Shown: positions 23,001-34,444 of the stretch, piece after piece
How positions within the stretch are numbered: the first letter of the stretch is position 1
How the letters are laid out: every line of letters begins with the position of its first letter
NCBI GenBank assembly: GCA_015499995.1
Contig: JADNRV010000153.1
Coordinates: forward strand, 1 to 64,000
DNA: 64,000 nt
DNA from: Flammula alnicola
Lineage: Eukaryota; Basidiomycota; Agaricomycetes; Agaricales; Strophariaceae
Reading direction: 5' to 3'
Position numbers and translations under genes: made by a program
The notes under the pieces: generated by a model
What the model saw: the letters and a program-made list of their open reading frames with translations, nothing else
Told to the model about the DNA's origin: nothing
Database searches by the model: none

Positions 23001-23332
23001 TCATCGCCCGCCTCGCGTCACAGCGGGCCGCGACTGGCGGCCGTGTAGCGTCTGGCAGCAGCATCGCCAGTGGTCTTGCTCCCCGAGCGTCGGGCGCTGG
23101 GAAGACGCGCTCGAGCCTGGGTGCGAAGGTGTCTAGGGCGAGCTTTGGGGGCGGGGCGAGGTCCCGGCCTAGCGCAGGAGGAGCGGCTAATGGTTTGATG
23201 ATGAGCGCCAAGAAGCGGGCGAGGCAGAGCGAGTATGCGAGGCGGCGCAGTCGGGTGGGGCCCTTGAATTTTGATGGACCTACGGATGTCAGTGCGAGTG
23301 GGAGTGCGATGGAGGTTGATGCGAGCCAGTGA
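20016..23332 (+). CDS. Large SAP-domain protein, 1065 aa
   Basis: Model: join(20016..20427, 20490..21878, 21936..23332), phases consistent. The N terminus holds a SAP motif (residues ~10-45: LHSLKRDQLVKLCKIHSIKA, then SGKNVELIQKLKQHA), a helix-extension-helix that binds DNA. The rest is mostly disordered, rich in Ser, Pro, Lys and Arg. A conserved-looking middle block reads FRSAAAAVLEEMNQRLREDG and DEIGLDIISKLHPDAKK. An acidic DDDDDDEEREED run is followed by a coiled-coil EEERQQADEERRRLELDNEK. The basic C terminus has KKRARQSEYARRRSR. A SAP domain plus a long basic tail recalls nucleolar/spindle-associated (NuSAP-like) or chromatin proteins, but I cannot show homology. Probably nuclear. Confidence 0.75.
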
Positions 23333-25475
23333 AGTGGGTTGTGTGGTTGAACGAGTTGTTGAAGTCGTTCTCTGCCTTGGTTTTCTTTGCTGGCAGGAAA
23401 GAGGTTTACTTTGAAATTTGGACTAGTTTGCTCGTCTTTGATCTTTTCCTTTCTTCGTTTCCTGTTCTACCTTTTTTATTTAGAGAACTTGAGCTGATTT
23501 TCTAGTTTTTCTCCTTATTTAGTCTCCTCTCGCCCTTTCTCTATCTCTATCTGTCTCTCGCTCTCGCTTTCTCATTTCCTCAAGTCTTGTATCGGCTATC
23601 CTGCCTGATCTTTTCTTGCATGTCTCACGGCTCTCAACGAACTCAAATTATACTTCATTATGATTTATGTATAGTACGATACGCACGACTCAATGTACTT
23701 ACGCCAAATGGAATAGAAATTCCATCTTCTGACCAGAAACTTATTTTGCCCTGTGATAAAAGATTAGATCTTCAGGACAGCTTATGCTTCGAGGCAAGTA
23801 TGGAAAATTGATCCCAAAGAAACTAATACTCGTACTTAGAACTTGGAGACAGGAAGGGCAATGTTTCATGGAACATTGGACTTGAAGCCATGTCATGACG
23901 TGACCGGAGTCACCGGACGCGACGCGTTACATCACGTGATACTCATTTAGGGAGAACAATTGGACGGAGATTCAAATGAAATCCTCGGCCCTCGAGGTCG
24001 ACCATTGTCCTCCATTTCTGGGTGCTTACAGCATTCAAATACATACGTGATGGGCCAGGCAGATATAGGTTTTAAAGTTTTCACAAGTTGTCTTTCCTTC
24101 TTACAACTTACCACCACTTCCGAACCCCCCTTCGACTGCTTTTCGCCATTCGTCGCGCTAGTTCTGACCGATTCTCAGCAAGGCCTGTTTCAAGAGAGGA
24201 CCGATTGGCGAAGCAATAGCATATATACTGTATCAAGTTTTGAGAGAAGAGATACGTGGAAGAGCGGTACGTGCAAGATGCCTTGCCCGCTGTCTCTGAC
24301 TCCTCGTAGGCTGCTCAATGCATTGTCTATATGCGCACGTTCTGGCTCGCGGTCGCGCAATCCATTACCGTGCGTGCCACAGTCCGCGCCCCAAACCTCA
24401 GCTGGCTGGCTTTCTACCTGCGAGCGCCTATTACTATGATATCACAGGCCTCGGAATATGGCTTTTATGGTCGTACCTTCTTTCCTGACGTCTTACCACC
24501 ATCACCAAAGCGCTGGATCACTTCATTTGTGACGGTAAAGCGAGGTGCAGAAGTTCACATTGCAAGGTATGGTATATTCATCTCTTTCTTAATCTGCGTA
24601 CTCTAATGCCTTCAATTTCATCATAGGCGCGTGAAATTATGATTATATGCGTGTTTCTATGACCCTTTTTCCTGTGGATTATGATCGCCTTGGCCAACAA
24701 AGTTTGAGGTATGAGCGTGATATAACTGTGGTGTACCCTGTTTCGACTTCCAATGTTTTATTGGAGTTAGCGCAGCATTGTGGATTAGCTGAATACCTCA
24801 ATTTCAGTCTCCAACGCTGCGGACAGCGGCAGTCTTGTATTTTGAGCTTATACCAAGGCCAACCTCTGGAAGATTTCAGGGCTCAAATAACCGACGTCTT
24901 GTCTCTTGAAGAACATAGTACTCCTGATTACTGTGGCGACAATCGACCTGACCAACAACACTTTCCCGTCAAGGGCGATAACGCAACCGTTGGTCGCGAT
25001 ATTCAATGCGATTGCTCTCGGGCTCTTCCCAGTCTGGCTTTGATTGTGTTTTTTGGCCTTGTCCTGGCTATTATCTCCTGAAACCAGCCAATCCAAAAAC
25101 CAATCCGTTGCTCTCCGGATGGAGTCACCAAACGAACAATGTGATGACCAAGCGGTGAGTTGCGAGAGTTTGGCAGGGCTCGGCAACTCTCGGTTTCTTC
25201 CGGACCTCATCAAAGCACCAATCACCATGATTGGTGACACGTTATTCCCTTTTACAACCTCACTCGGTGTTTGTATGAGCCCCAACACTTTCCGTAAATG
25301 GTAATAATTTGACGTCTGTCAAAGGATTGACTGGATTGCTCTGTTTCCTGGTTCTCCTTTCATTCTTGATGCGATGTATATAACAAGGTCGCGACCATCT
25401 TTGCTGTCGTAAGTCTTTTTGCCCGCCGAACTTTGCTCTTTCCCGTCCTCTCCAGTATTTTCATATCGTCCAGCC
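23333..25475. other. 2.1-kb gap with possible remnant coding sequence
   Basis: No gene I can name. A pyrimidine-rich 3' UTR-like stretch follows the SAP gene (23400-23600), and an ATCACGTGAT palindrome lies at 23931-23940. From about 24340 to 25300 the plus strand has protein-like pieces in changing frames (RAPITMISQASEYGFYGRTF, LPPSPKRWITSFVTVKRG, later IKAPITMIGDTLFPF). The APITMI block occurs twice. I could not join them into one frame; this may be a decayed gene or an unrecognised multi-exon one. Confidence 0.4.
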
Positions 25476-26637
25476 ATGGTTCTCCAGAATCTCCGCCCAA
25501 CAAACTTCGCCAAAGACCCAGACACTGAGAACACCCCGCCCAGTACAAGCTCCCACCCTAAAGGTCTCGTCTCGCGGCTTCAGGATGCTTCGCGTCGTCG
25601 CCGCGCACGCACGAGTGGCATGCCTGCTCGTAACCCCAAATACCATGTCGATCAAGCCAAAAGACGCAGCAACGCAAGGCCTAAGACATCTGTCCGTTTC
25701 ATCGTCACAACCGTCCCAACCTTGGCCGATGTTGAAATGGCAGATGCGGCTTCTTCTTCGTCCTTGCGCCCGAGGTCCTATCCTATCAGCTTGCCCAAGG
25801 AACTCGCCCGACCAGAATTCAAAGATATTTCTTCTGAAGCTCTCCTGGCTGTCGAACCGTCTCTCGAGGAGACTGATCTACAATTTCTTCGCGACTCGCT
25901 AGAGTCGCTCGGCCCTGAGTAAGTGACCTCTTTATGCCTACCATCGAACTCCGGCTTACAAAGTTGTTTTTAGACTTATGCAGTCATTAGCCAATGTGAA
26001 AGTCAATCCAGTGAAGGATAGATTACCCAAAGAGCTCACCGTTCTTGCTCATGACATGACTGCTATTCTCCCAACACATATGCTCGCCGTTTTTGGCAGG
26101 CCGTCGCCGTCGTCTTCGGGCAGTGTCCCGTCTCCACGACCCCGCAAGGTTACGCTCTTCCCCGTCCACAGCCTCGTCCTCCTAGCCCACTGCGCGAACT
26201 TGCCCAAACCCCCCTCGGCATTGCCCGTTCCCCTGACAGGCCAACAAGAGGTCCAGTTGCCTATCTGGTCTCTATGCCTGCCGTCGCCACTAACCTACCC
26301 TCAACTCTCGACATATCTCTATACCAAACAAATAGACCATATCCTTAAATCGTTCTTGCCATGCTCCCCTCCATCGACGCTGATGCAAGACCCGTCGCAA
26401 ATCCTTGCGTTCGCGACGCACCTATCGGCGACGTTTACCATCCAAGCCCTGACGAAGTACGCGCTGACGGTCCACGGACTATGGCAGAACGTGTGCGCGT
26501 TGGGCATATTTGACGATAACCTTTGGGATGCGATGGACGTCATGTGGAAGTCACTCCTCACGGCCCTTGCCATTGCAACGGGTGAACCTTCCCTCATGCT
26601 TTCTCCACAAACAAATCAACCGCCAACATCATCATGA
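25476..26637 (+). CDS. Clp1-like protein, 368 aa
   Basis: Model: join(25476..25918, 25974..26637); the frame continues through a 55-bp intron. An in-frame ATG exists 57 bp upstream, but MVLQNLRPTNFAKDP looks like the better start. The N-terminal half is basic and disordered (RLQDASRRRRARTSG). The C-terminal half is folded: KVTLFPVHSLVLLAHCANLP, LPIWSLCLPSPLTYPQLSTY, LYTKQIDHILKSFLP, LAFATHLSATFTIQALTKYA and VHGLWQNVCALGIFDDNLWD. This matches my knowledge of the agaricomycete Clp1-like family, named after clampless1, which in Coprinopsis and Ustilago is needed for clamp-cell formation and dikaryon growth. The biochemical activity is unknown. The family call is from memory of the pattern and was not aligned. 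Confidence 0.65.
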
Positions 26638-27790
26638 GCTTTATATGTTTACATGCCCTTGTCTTTCCTTCTTGCATCTTCAATAGCTTCTGTTTGTTCT
26701 CTGTATCCCCTACCATCGGACACCGCATTGATTCGTTATATCTCCCTGCATCGTTTTCCCACCCGCATAGTTGCATAGTTTATGATTAAGTAACGTCTCA
26801 TATGTTCTTATGTACATGAATCCAAAATAAAAGAAGATTCAAATTACTTATGTATTGTCGAATTGAAAGTAACCTGATTTGAAATGGGGGGTATAAGGGC
26901 CAGAGAAATGAAATTCAACTTCACTTGGTGACTTTATGGGTGTTTATACGATCCGGGTTCCAATGTAGAGGAACCGACGGTGTCTATCAACGAGTTGACA
27001 AGAGGAGCCGGAGGAGGAACGGGGATGACCGTTCTTCTGCATCCGCTGTCAGCCAGAGATATGACGAAGAGATTTGCACGCACGGAGAGAAAATCCGATA
27101 TTGCTGTTATTATGTCGGGTGGCGAGTCTAGACGGGTCATTTAAATATTTGAAGTTAAAAACTTGAAAAGCTTGATGAATTAATAAGACGCACCTTTCTT
27201 CATGTTTCCTTCTCCTCGGACGTGGGTGTTGAAGTTGACGGTATTTTTGCTGCATTCGAACATGAACATCCAGATCCTTCAAGCAGATGATCGTCAATTC
27301 GTTATACGAGTAGAAAGAAGGGCTTCTCTCGGTCGATCCTGCGGGCCAGAAACGGAAAATACTATTGGAGGATAGATCTTACACAAGGGTGTGTATTCGC
27401 CATCTGCATGAGACGAACTTCATTGACTCGGATGAGTGCTTATGAAGAGACATGTACTGTGTATATCAAGAAAAGACAGTAGACAACTGCTACATACTCG
27501 GCACTAGATGCCTATGCGATGTAGTACTGGTGTGGAAATTAGTGATGTCGTTGGACTGCTATATAGAAGACTAGATAATATGGGTGTGTATGAAGTAGAT
27601 TACGTGAGGGTTCGTTGTAAAAGTCGTAAAAAACATTCGGAGGTGTCGAGGCAACATACTATTATAGGGTAGCGAGAGCAAAGCAAGAGATAAGCAGATC
27701 GTGAAAGATTAGGTTTGAGTTGCTGGAGTGCGGTAACATATTTAGATGGGTGAAATTGATGCGAGGTGAGGCCGATGTGATGACCGGAGA
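26638..27790. other. Tail-to-tail gap between the two Clp1-family genes
   Basis: About 1.15 kb of 3' flanks. AT-rich in parts; no gene or repeat recognised. Confidence 0.5.
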
Positions 27791-28749
27791 TCACTGGCGA
27801 GACCGTTGGCGAATGCGACGCGCCTCGGCCGTCACGTTCCACGCTGTTTGTACAAGCTCAAGTATCCGAGTGTCATGAAGGCCCATGGCCAGAATGTTCT
27901 TCCAGATGCCCTGGTTGTGTCGGTAGATGCGTTCGAAGCGATCATCGCGATTGCGAGATAGGATGAGAGCCATGGCGGCGGCGTTGGGAAATTCTTCTAC
28001 CACATTGACAGGAAGAAGGCTCCACGCCAGCAGATTGGTCTCTATTTCGAGACCCAGACCATAAAGCAAGAGGAGCGGAAGAGAGCTGACATGGGAACGG
28101 ATATCTGGACAACCGGGAGGTTTACCACGAGAGCCTGGGAATCTCCTACGGTTCGCGGTATAGGAGCGATGGTTCCGGGAGGAGTAGGCGGGATGTTCAA
28201 TTCAATGGGAAACCCTCGCGCAAAGAGAGTCGCGTCGATGGGAAGCATTAATGGTGGAGAGGCAGGGGACTGATCCGGTTGGGTAGCTGCGAGGACGTGG
28301 GTGGGCATGTGGGCATCGCGAATGACTTGCATATCAAAGGTGGTGCCTACGATTCCGCCATGGTGCGGCGTTGGTCGAACGTTGAAGTGATGGCACAGAG
28401 CGCTGATGATAAGGGATTAGTATCATTGACTTCAGCGCGAAGAAGGGTGTACACACTCCAGAGGATCCTCTCTTGCTAAAAATGACTGGCGCTGCATGGC
28501 GGGTTCGGACGCGGGGAATTCGAGGGAAGGAGTGGCAGAGGGCGTCAATGACGATGTAAAAATCGCGTCGTTTACAGTAAGTAGTCGTATACAGTTCTTG
28601 AAGGGAACGAACACGCGTAGGCAGTGTCTAGAGACGACCTTTTGTGAGGAAAAAAGAGTGTAATAAAAAAAATTAGTGAAAGAGATGGGGGAATAGGTGG
28701 AAGAAAAAATGTTGTATGTACGTACACTTATAGGTCCGCTTCTCGGCAA
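27791..28749 (-). CDS. Second Clp1-family-like gene, possible frameshift
   Basis: Minus strand. A first exon ending PAMQRQSFLAREDPLE joins across an intron (about 28400-28450) to ALCHHFNVRPTPHHGGIVGT, then DMQVIRDAHMPTHVLAAT, LPIDATLFARGFPIELNIPP and VVNLPVVQISVPM. At about 28088 the frame must change to reach LPLLLLYGLGLEIETNLLAW, LLPVNVVEEFPNAAAMALIL and YRHNQGIWKNILAMGLHDTR. No good intron explains the change, so this is either a one-base frameshift or an unusual splice. The C-terminal HNQGIWKN..LGLHDTR block resembles VHGLWQNVCALGIFDD of the neighbouring gene, hence the family call. The start is uncertain: the first ATG in frame is at 28749. Confidence 0.5.
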
Positions 28750-29099
28750 GATAATCGGGTCGCGTTTATCGAAATGAGTCGTAAAGGTTAAAAGTCTTTA
28801 TGTACAGGCCTTCCAGAGATGCATACCAAGCCTGCCCCCTCCGAGTTCCCTTTGACGAGACTGTCGACCGTGACGTCGTCTCAGACGGACACGTCAAGGA
28901 CAAATGGACTCAAATGGACCGGTCCTGCTTGAGATGGGTGGCTTTCTCCGAAAAAATCATCCTGAATCCTCCTTGTTCCGACCGATTTTATCAAATGGAA
29001 ATATAATCAGCCACGAGGCCCTAGGGCCTAATATACTCAATTATAATAGGTGTTGTCACGACATACTTCAAATCGTTCGTGAAGAGGACTTCATGCGAA
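28750..29099. other. Intergenic, nothing recognised
   Basis: Upstream side of the second Clp1-like gene; no feature seen. Confidence 0.4.
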
Positions 29100-29715
29100 G
29101 GCATTCACGCTTATTGCTCTTCGACCGCGAGGATCCTGACTCGGAATCTGAGCGATTCAGAGGAAGAAGACCAGTCGCGTCATATGGACCCGTCGAACAG
29201 CTCGCGACGAGGACGCTCGAAGTTTAGTCAGAGTTTCGGCAATCAGATTCGCAGGCACATTCCACTTCCAGCGGTCCTTTAACGTTCAAAACCTTGCTCT
29301 TTCTCATCTACAATACCGCCAAGCGTGGCGCAGGAGCGCCCAGGAATTCAAAGATATTACGGCGGGATGCTGAAACAAGGGTGCGTATTAGTATCTGCGT
29401 TGATTGCGCGGACTCGGTTATTCTTAAATGACCTCGAAATAGATGACATCCAGGTGAACTCTATTGAAAATTCGGAAGCGCGACCAGGAGGCAAGGTATG
29501 CAATTTTCAAGAGCCTTTCATAAGTGGCAAAAATTAATTCTTCATTTCCCCCTCATGGTCGCCATGGATGCAGGCTGAAGCTTCATTATTTCCTAGCCTC
29601 GAGGCGCGCTCCGGCTCTGACGGCCACCGTCGGTTATCGCCAACCCTTCTGCATGTCGGGATGAACCTTGCCAGCGAAGAGAACTCCACTGTCATGCCAC
29701 CCAATGACAGATAGA
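29100..29715 (+). CDS. Putative small multi-exon gene, unrecognised
   Basis: Protein-like exons join in phase on the plus strand: a charged exon (FDREDPDSESERFRGRRP), then SEFRQSDSQAHSTSSGPLTF and KTLLFLIYNTAKRGAGAPRN, SKILRRDAETR. After an intron from about 29380 to 29451 comes VNSIENSEARPGGK. After a second intron ending at 29574 comes AEASLFPSLEARSGSDGHRR and LLHVGMNLASEENSTVMPP, with a stop at 29713-29715. The first splice is weak and the true start was not found; the 5' limit given is approximate. I recognise no domain. It could be a decayed gene. Confidence 0.35.
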
Positions 29716-30849
29716 CCCTGACAGATACGGAAGTGATTCTGCGTATGCGTTTTCGCGAGATTTCTGTTCAGCTCTCCAAGTTTTTGGGAACAACCTACTC
29801 TCTTTGTCTTTACAAGCTTGCTAGATTAGTATCTCTTCACTCACGCTGTCGTCCGCAAATTTTATTTTCAGGGCTTCTCAACTATTTTCCTTGGACCAGA
29901 CCGTTCTCCAAAGGCGAATTAGGCAAACATCCACCTCAAAGGTTCAACTTGAAACCCAACGAAATCGGGGGAAATTGCAATATATTCCGGTAAGTACCCC
30001 AAATAATAATTCGCCTCGAAAACTCCGTCTCATCTCCTCCAAAGCCAAATGACCATGTTGTCTATCAAGATAACGAAGCCGGGACATGTAGTGACCACGT
30101 TTTGTAGATTCTGGACGGTACCAGGTCCACCACAAGGACTGCTGCCTAAATTTTGGGAGCCGTGATACGGAACGATGTTGAGTAAGTGCTAGTCGACAAC
30201 TTGAATCTGTGAGGATCACGCTATTTACTTACACCTCAAAACCACATTTCTAATCCAAGTAGGTTTCTAATAAAAACATTCGGACAAGTCGGGATCTGCT
30301 CATTGAACCGCTGTGTCCATCCCACGTTCAGGCGGATCATGACCAGGTTTTACTCGACGTTTTTAGTCGGCGTGATCGTCAAAGGGTGCGTACATTCCGC
30401 ATCCACTAGCAATGCCGATTTGAAACAGGTCGAACAAGCGTGTCTTTATGCCTAGGCGCAGTCTAAGGCCTGGTTTTTTCGTGGCGTTGTGGAGCCTACT
30501 GTCAATTCCTAGCTGATTGTTATTTTGGAGACTTATCACGAGTACTTGAACTTCACAAGCAAAGAAAATAAATCCGACTGCCACGAGTAGCTATCTTCTA
30601 TTATCAGTATTATTTGGTGCTGCGTGAGTTCACCTGCTCATTTTCAAAGAGAGTTTTCGATTTACTTTTGTCCAATCGAGGCCTCGAGCCACCATCTGTC
30701 ATCCCACCAGCCAGCCAGTCAATCAACGTGAATCAACCGCGGCGCCACCATTACGCGATCTTTCATTTCCGTTACCGCCGTTGTTCGGCGTTTATGTTGA
30801 CCTTGTGTTGACCGCACACGAGGCAAGTGTCATTGACTTTTTTCACGGT
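29716..30849. other. Intergenic, nothing recognised
   Basis: 1.1 kb without a supported gene. Short open frames here show no protein-family features. Confidence 0.45.
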
Positions 30850-32151
30850 CTACAACACTACTGACGGATCCAACTTTCTCAGGTTTGCGCATTTTATTTT
30901 TCCGTCCATGATGAGCTCCGCCAGCGCTCTGGCCGTGCCTGGTGCGTTCGAAATGCCCTGTTCCAAGAAAGAGTTTAATTTTTTGTCTTCGCTGGAGACG
31001 GCCCTTGGGATGAAACGGAAACAGAAACTTACCCAACAAGTATGCCCAGTGCCAATGAACAGCCCTTTCGCTATGCGACTTGCCTCGCCGATTATTGGAC
31101 CACCTCCAATGCTGACGGTGGGTAGGTAGCACGCCTGCCGTTTCTCGACGGTGCCTTCGCGGAGCTGCTGGGATATGCTCGTGACATGGGCGTAGATGAG
31201 GTCGCAGGACGGTTGATTGACAACGACGTCGTCCACGGTCGGTGGAAGCGGACTGTCGTCGCCCGGTCCACAGGCATACACCTCGTTGTCTGGACGGGCG
31301 TATATCTCGGGCGAGGAGCTCGTGGATGGTGATTGTGGATCGCTGATTTCTGTGAACAGGACGTAGGGGGAGATCGTGACGCCATCCTTGGGGCGCATGG
31401 TGATGCTGTGCGCACGCGTGGCGGAAATGGGAAGCTCAGTCACGATGCTGGGCGACCAAGCACCTGCTGCAAGGACGATATGTGTGGCTCGTATGGTTTC
31501 CTTCTCTTGCGTGTCTGGGTTTAGGTATTCGACACCCGTCACACTGCCGTTCCTTTGCACTATCTCTGTAACTTTACCCCTCACGTAGTTGACACCGTTC
31601 TCTTTCGCCAGCTTGAACATGCTGGTGGTGAACAGATATGGATGGACCTGCGCTGTGGAGCCGCCTTTCGCCATGGGCGTGTAGGAATCTGTCAGCTCTT
31701 CTTTCACCCACAACAGATCCCCCGGCAAACCGCTCCCTTTCCTCGACTTGCGCGATGGGCTGGGTTTCTGGCCACCAGGAAGACCGAGTGTCTTCTCGAG
31801 GCTTTTATTCCCTCCGACCCCGCCTTCCTGCTCCTCCGGCGGGATGACCACCTCCCCGCGACCTTCCCAACTCCCACACCCAACGTACCTCCAGCCCCAC
31901 CGATCTTTCCCATCATGCTCTTCTGCTAGCTTGACGTGCTCGTCGAACGACACATCCACTATTTCCTTCGGGTATGCCCACCTGGCTACCAGACCACCTG
32001 CCTTGCCTGATGCACCATGCGCTGGACCGTGCTCAGAGGCTTCGATCAATGTGATTTTTGCGGACGAAGCTGATGGATGTCGACTTAGATAGTAGGCCGT
32101 TGTGCATCCGATAATACCACCTCCAATTATCACGATCTCTTGGGTCGCCAT
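30850..32151 (-). CDS. FAD-dependent oxidoreductase (DAO family, TDA3-like), 408 aa
   Basis: Model: complement(join(30850..30957, 31033..32151)), phase 0. An ATG 18 bp further upstream is possible, but MATQEIVIIGGGIIGC places the Rossmann dinucleotide-binding motif (GGGIIG, residues 10-15) at the N terminus as usual. Other marks are EASEHGPAHGASGKAGGL, STAQVHPYLFTTSMFKLAKE, the ATHIVLAAGAWSPSIV FAD motif, and near the C terminus GLFIGTGHTCWGISNAPGTA formed exactly across the intron. The family oxidises amines or amino acids with FAD. The yeast relative Tda3 acts in endosomal traffic; the substrate here is unknown. No signal peptide is visible. Confidence 0.85.
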   Translation of the reverse strand: MATQEIVIIGGGIIGCTTAYYLSRHPSASSAKITLIEASEHGPAHGASGKAGGLVARWAYPKEIVDVSFDEHVKLAEEHDGKDRWGWRYVGCGSWEGRGEVVIPPEEQEGGVGGNKSLEKTLGLPGGQKPSPSRKSRKGSGLPGDLLWVKEELTDSYTPMAKGGSTAQVHPYLFTTSMFKLAKENGVNYVRGKVTEIVQRNGSVTGVEYLNPDTQEKETIRATHIVLAAGAWSPSIVTELPISATRAHSITMRPKDGVTISPYVLFTEISDPQSPSTSSSPEIYARPDNEVYACGPGDDSPLPPTVDDVVVNQPSCDLIYAHVTSISQQLREGTVEKRQACYLPTVSIGGGPIIGEASRIAKGLFIGTGHTCWVSFCFRFIPRAVSSEDKKLNSFLEQGISNAPGTARALAELIMDGKIKCANLRKLDPSVVL

Positions 32152-32419
32152 TAAGCTTTGATAACACAAACTTGAAAGATGGATGTAAGTGGTTGTGACA
32201 CCTTCAGCAATCAGCGGTATCTCGCGGGCCGCAATTGGTAGTATATAATCACGTGACTACGTTATCCTGGTCCGCTGCCACTAAAGGCTAAGCTCATAAA
32301 ATGTAACTCATGACTCTGATGCATATTATAAACAAACTATAAACCTCTATAAACCGTAGCGCAGTATGTACTTTTTGAGACACGATGACTTTCTTTTACC
32401 ACCCAGAAGTACAGATTAA
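32152..32419. other. Divided upstream/downstream region of the TDA3-like and F-box genes
   Basis: Upstream of the TDA3-like gene and downstream of the F-box gene, both on the minus strand. It contains a TCACGTGA element. Confidence 0.5.
32249..32256. promoter_or_regulatory. TCACGTGA palindrome (E-box type)
   Basis: Perfect palindrome about 98 bp upstream of the TDA3-like start codon, at the same distance as the copy before the SAP gene. Confidence 0.45.
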
Positions 32420-34044
32420 TCAGCCCGACCGAGGCTTAGCCAAAGGCGATAGGATGGGCCAATGCGACGCCGTCGTGTTCCATTGCTGGACATTCCAAGA
32501 TACAGAAGAATGTGTGGGGTAATATTTAGGCGTAAGGGCGGTCGCTCCAGTGATTGCACTGCGATGGATTCGGCAAACCATATCCACGGTCCGGTCCATG
32601 AGCGAGAAGGATTGAAGAGTAGGACAGTGTGCGGCGAAAGGCAAAGCCATCCAGTGACTGTCAAGGAAGTAAGGAGGAACCTCGTCGGCCAAGTCGAAGT
32701 CAAGATGGTCCTTCGCAGATGGCGACGGCGAGGAGAATCCAGACTCGAACGCGAGAAGCGTACTCGGCGTCGCATCCCAGTACTCGGTTCGAAAATTCCA
32801 GCAGAAGTGGCGCAACGCTTTGAAACCTTGAAAGTACGAAGCATACTCCCATGACGCATGCGGCCATAGCGCGAATTTGTTGTGGTGCTGGTTGCGGTTC
32901 TGGCGACGGACGAGCGTCAAGGCGACCAGGTCCGGATATTGGGAAATGATTTGTTCGAAGATCACGAATTCCGCTTCGGCTAGGCCTTCGAGAACCAGGA
33001 CTTCCAGAGGTGCTGTCTGCAGAGCGAGTAGCAAGGTCAGCACCTCTGAGTCGGGCACGCCCCAGTCCATATGGAGCTTGAAATGCGTTAGGTACGCCAT
33101 CGCCGTCCCGCTGTTCAGGAGGAACTCGGCGAGTTCTGCCAGATCACCGGAGTCGATGTTGTCCAACGACAAGCGTTCGAGGTTATTCAGGCGGCATTTC
33201 ATCCAGAAAACCGCGTCCGGAGCTGGGAAAGGGCCGCCGCCGAATTGGACGACAGACAAGGTACGGATGTGGGGGCAGAGAAGGAGGCTGTACCACTGAC
33301 TGTGTGTTTCTGGGAAGCTCGAGTCCATATATACGCGGAGATTGGCGATTTGGGGAAAAACCAAGGTAGCGTCGGCGACGAGTTTCTTGCGGACTGTATG
33401 GGGGATGTGGCAAAGGTGAAGTTCAAGGGTATGAAGTGTGGGTGTTTCGGCGATCCTACGGGCGAGTTCGACGCTGATTTCTAGGTTATATAGGGCGAGA
33501 GTTGAGAGGTTGCTCGCAGCTCGAAGAACGGAGGCGAAGGTTTGAGTGACAGACTTATAAAAGTCCATGCCCAATGCGAAGGGGTTATTGTCGTGCGGAT
33601 GGGCTCTTCGATTGACCCACCATTCGTCCGTCAATACGAGTTTCTGTACGCGATGGCTAATGTGAGGTGCACTGAGAACGAACTCTGCGTTCTTCTCCAA
33701 GTCTTGACGCGAGTAGTGGGCCAATAGAGGCAAATCAATATCCGAATATTCCACATTGAATGGGGTGACATGCGGAGGAACATGGAGCTTCATGTGCCAT
33801 GTCTGTAGAATGTTGCATACAGCTCGAGAAACACACGAGAAACAAAGGAACATACTCGGAAGATATGCCTCTGACCAATGTCGTTCAACTTGTGACAAGT
33901 GCATGATAGCGCTTTTGCTTGAGCCGTTGATGCAAGACCAATGGCATGGTCCAACACCTCGACAGGAAGGTCGGTAAGGCGCGCGACCTGAAATTCGGGG
34001 ACAGGATGCTGCTTTAGCTCTCGTAGAACGCTCTCTGTATGCAT
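32420..34044 (-). CDS. F-box protein, 523 aa
   Basis: Model: complement(join(32420..33802, 33856..34044)). The 53-bp intron joins in phase 0 after IGQRHIFR. The N-terminal F-box (residues ~23-63) reads LTDLPVEVLDHAIGLAST then QAKALSCTCHKLNDIGQRHI. The remainder has leucine-rich, weakly repeated strands (NLSTLALYNLEISVELARRI, TLHTLELHLCHIPHTVRKKL, LNNLERLSLDNIDSGDLAEL, PLEVLVLEGLAEAEFVIFE), typical of the large agaricomycete F-box/LRR families. F-box proteins bind Skp1 and present targets to SCF ubiquitin ligases. The target here is unknown. Confidence 0.85.
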
Positions 34045-34444
34045 TGGATGAGAATGGGGGGAATAGATTGATGTAACACAACCACGTACGAGTGCATTTT
34101 AAGAGCTGGCCGTAAGAGGTAGACTCGGGTAAGTGCCATTTGATTTGGAAACGGCGCCAACGTTTCAATCTAGAATCCGCTATGTCTGTCAGTTCATGTC
34201 ATTATTTTATATGTCCCGAACGGTGATGCAGTATTTTTATACCGAAAGAATCCCGCTCCTGGGAAGTCCGTGTTTCAGCTCCGAAGCTCAACAATCCACA
34301 TAGGAATCTGTTCCATTGACTCTGTAGTTCGTAGTATCTCTGCGAGTTTCTAAGCTTTCAGTTACTGCCAAGCGACAAAACCTGGAAGTACCCACCTCCG
34401 GGTGGCGACCAGACAAATCAAGATATCCCTGTGAACTGAACATT

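Noticed and set aside
32877..33484. Plus-strand frames inside the F-box gene
   Set aside because: Antisense shadows of the F-box exon 2.
34045..34168. Extension of the F-box long exon upstream to an ATG at 34168
   Set aside because: That frame reads through the intron and misses the F-box. The spliced model from 34044 restores LTDLPVEVLDHAIG.
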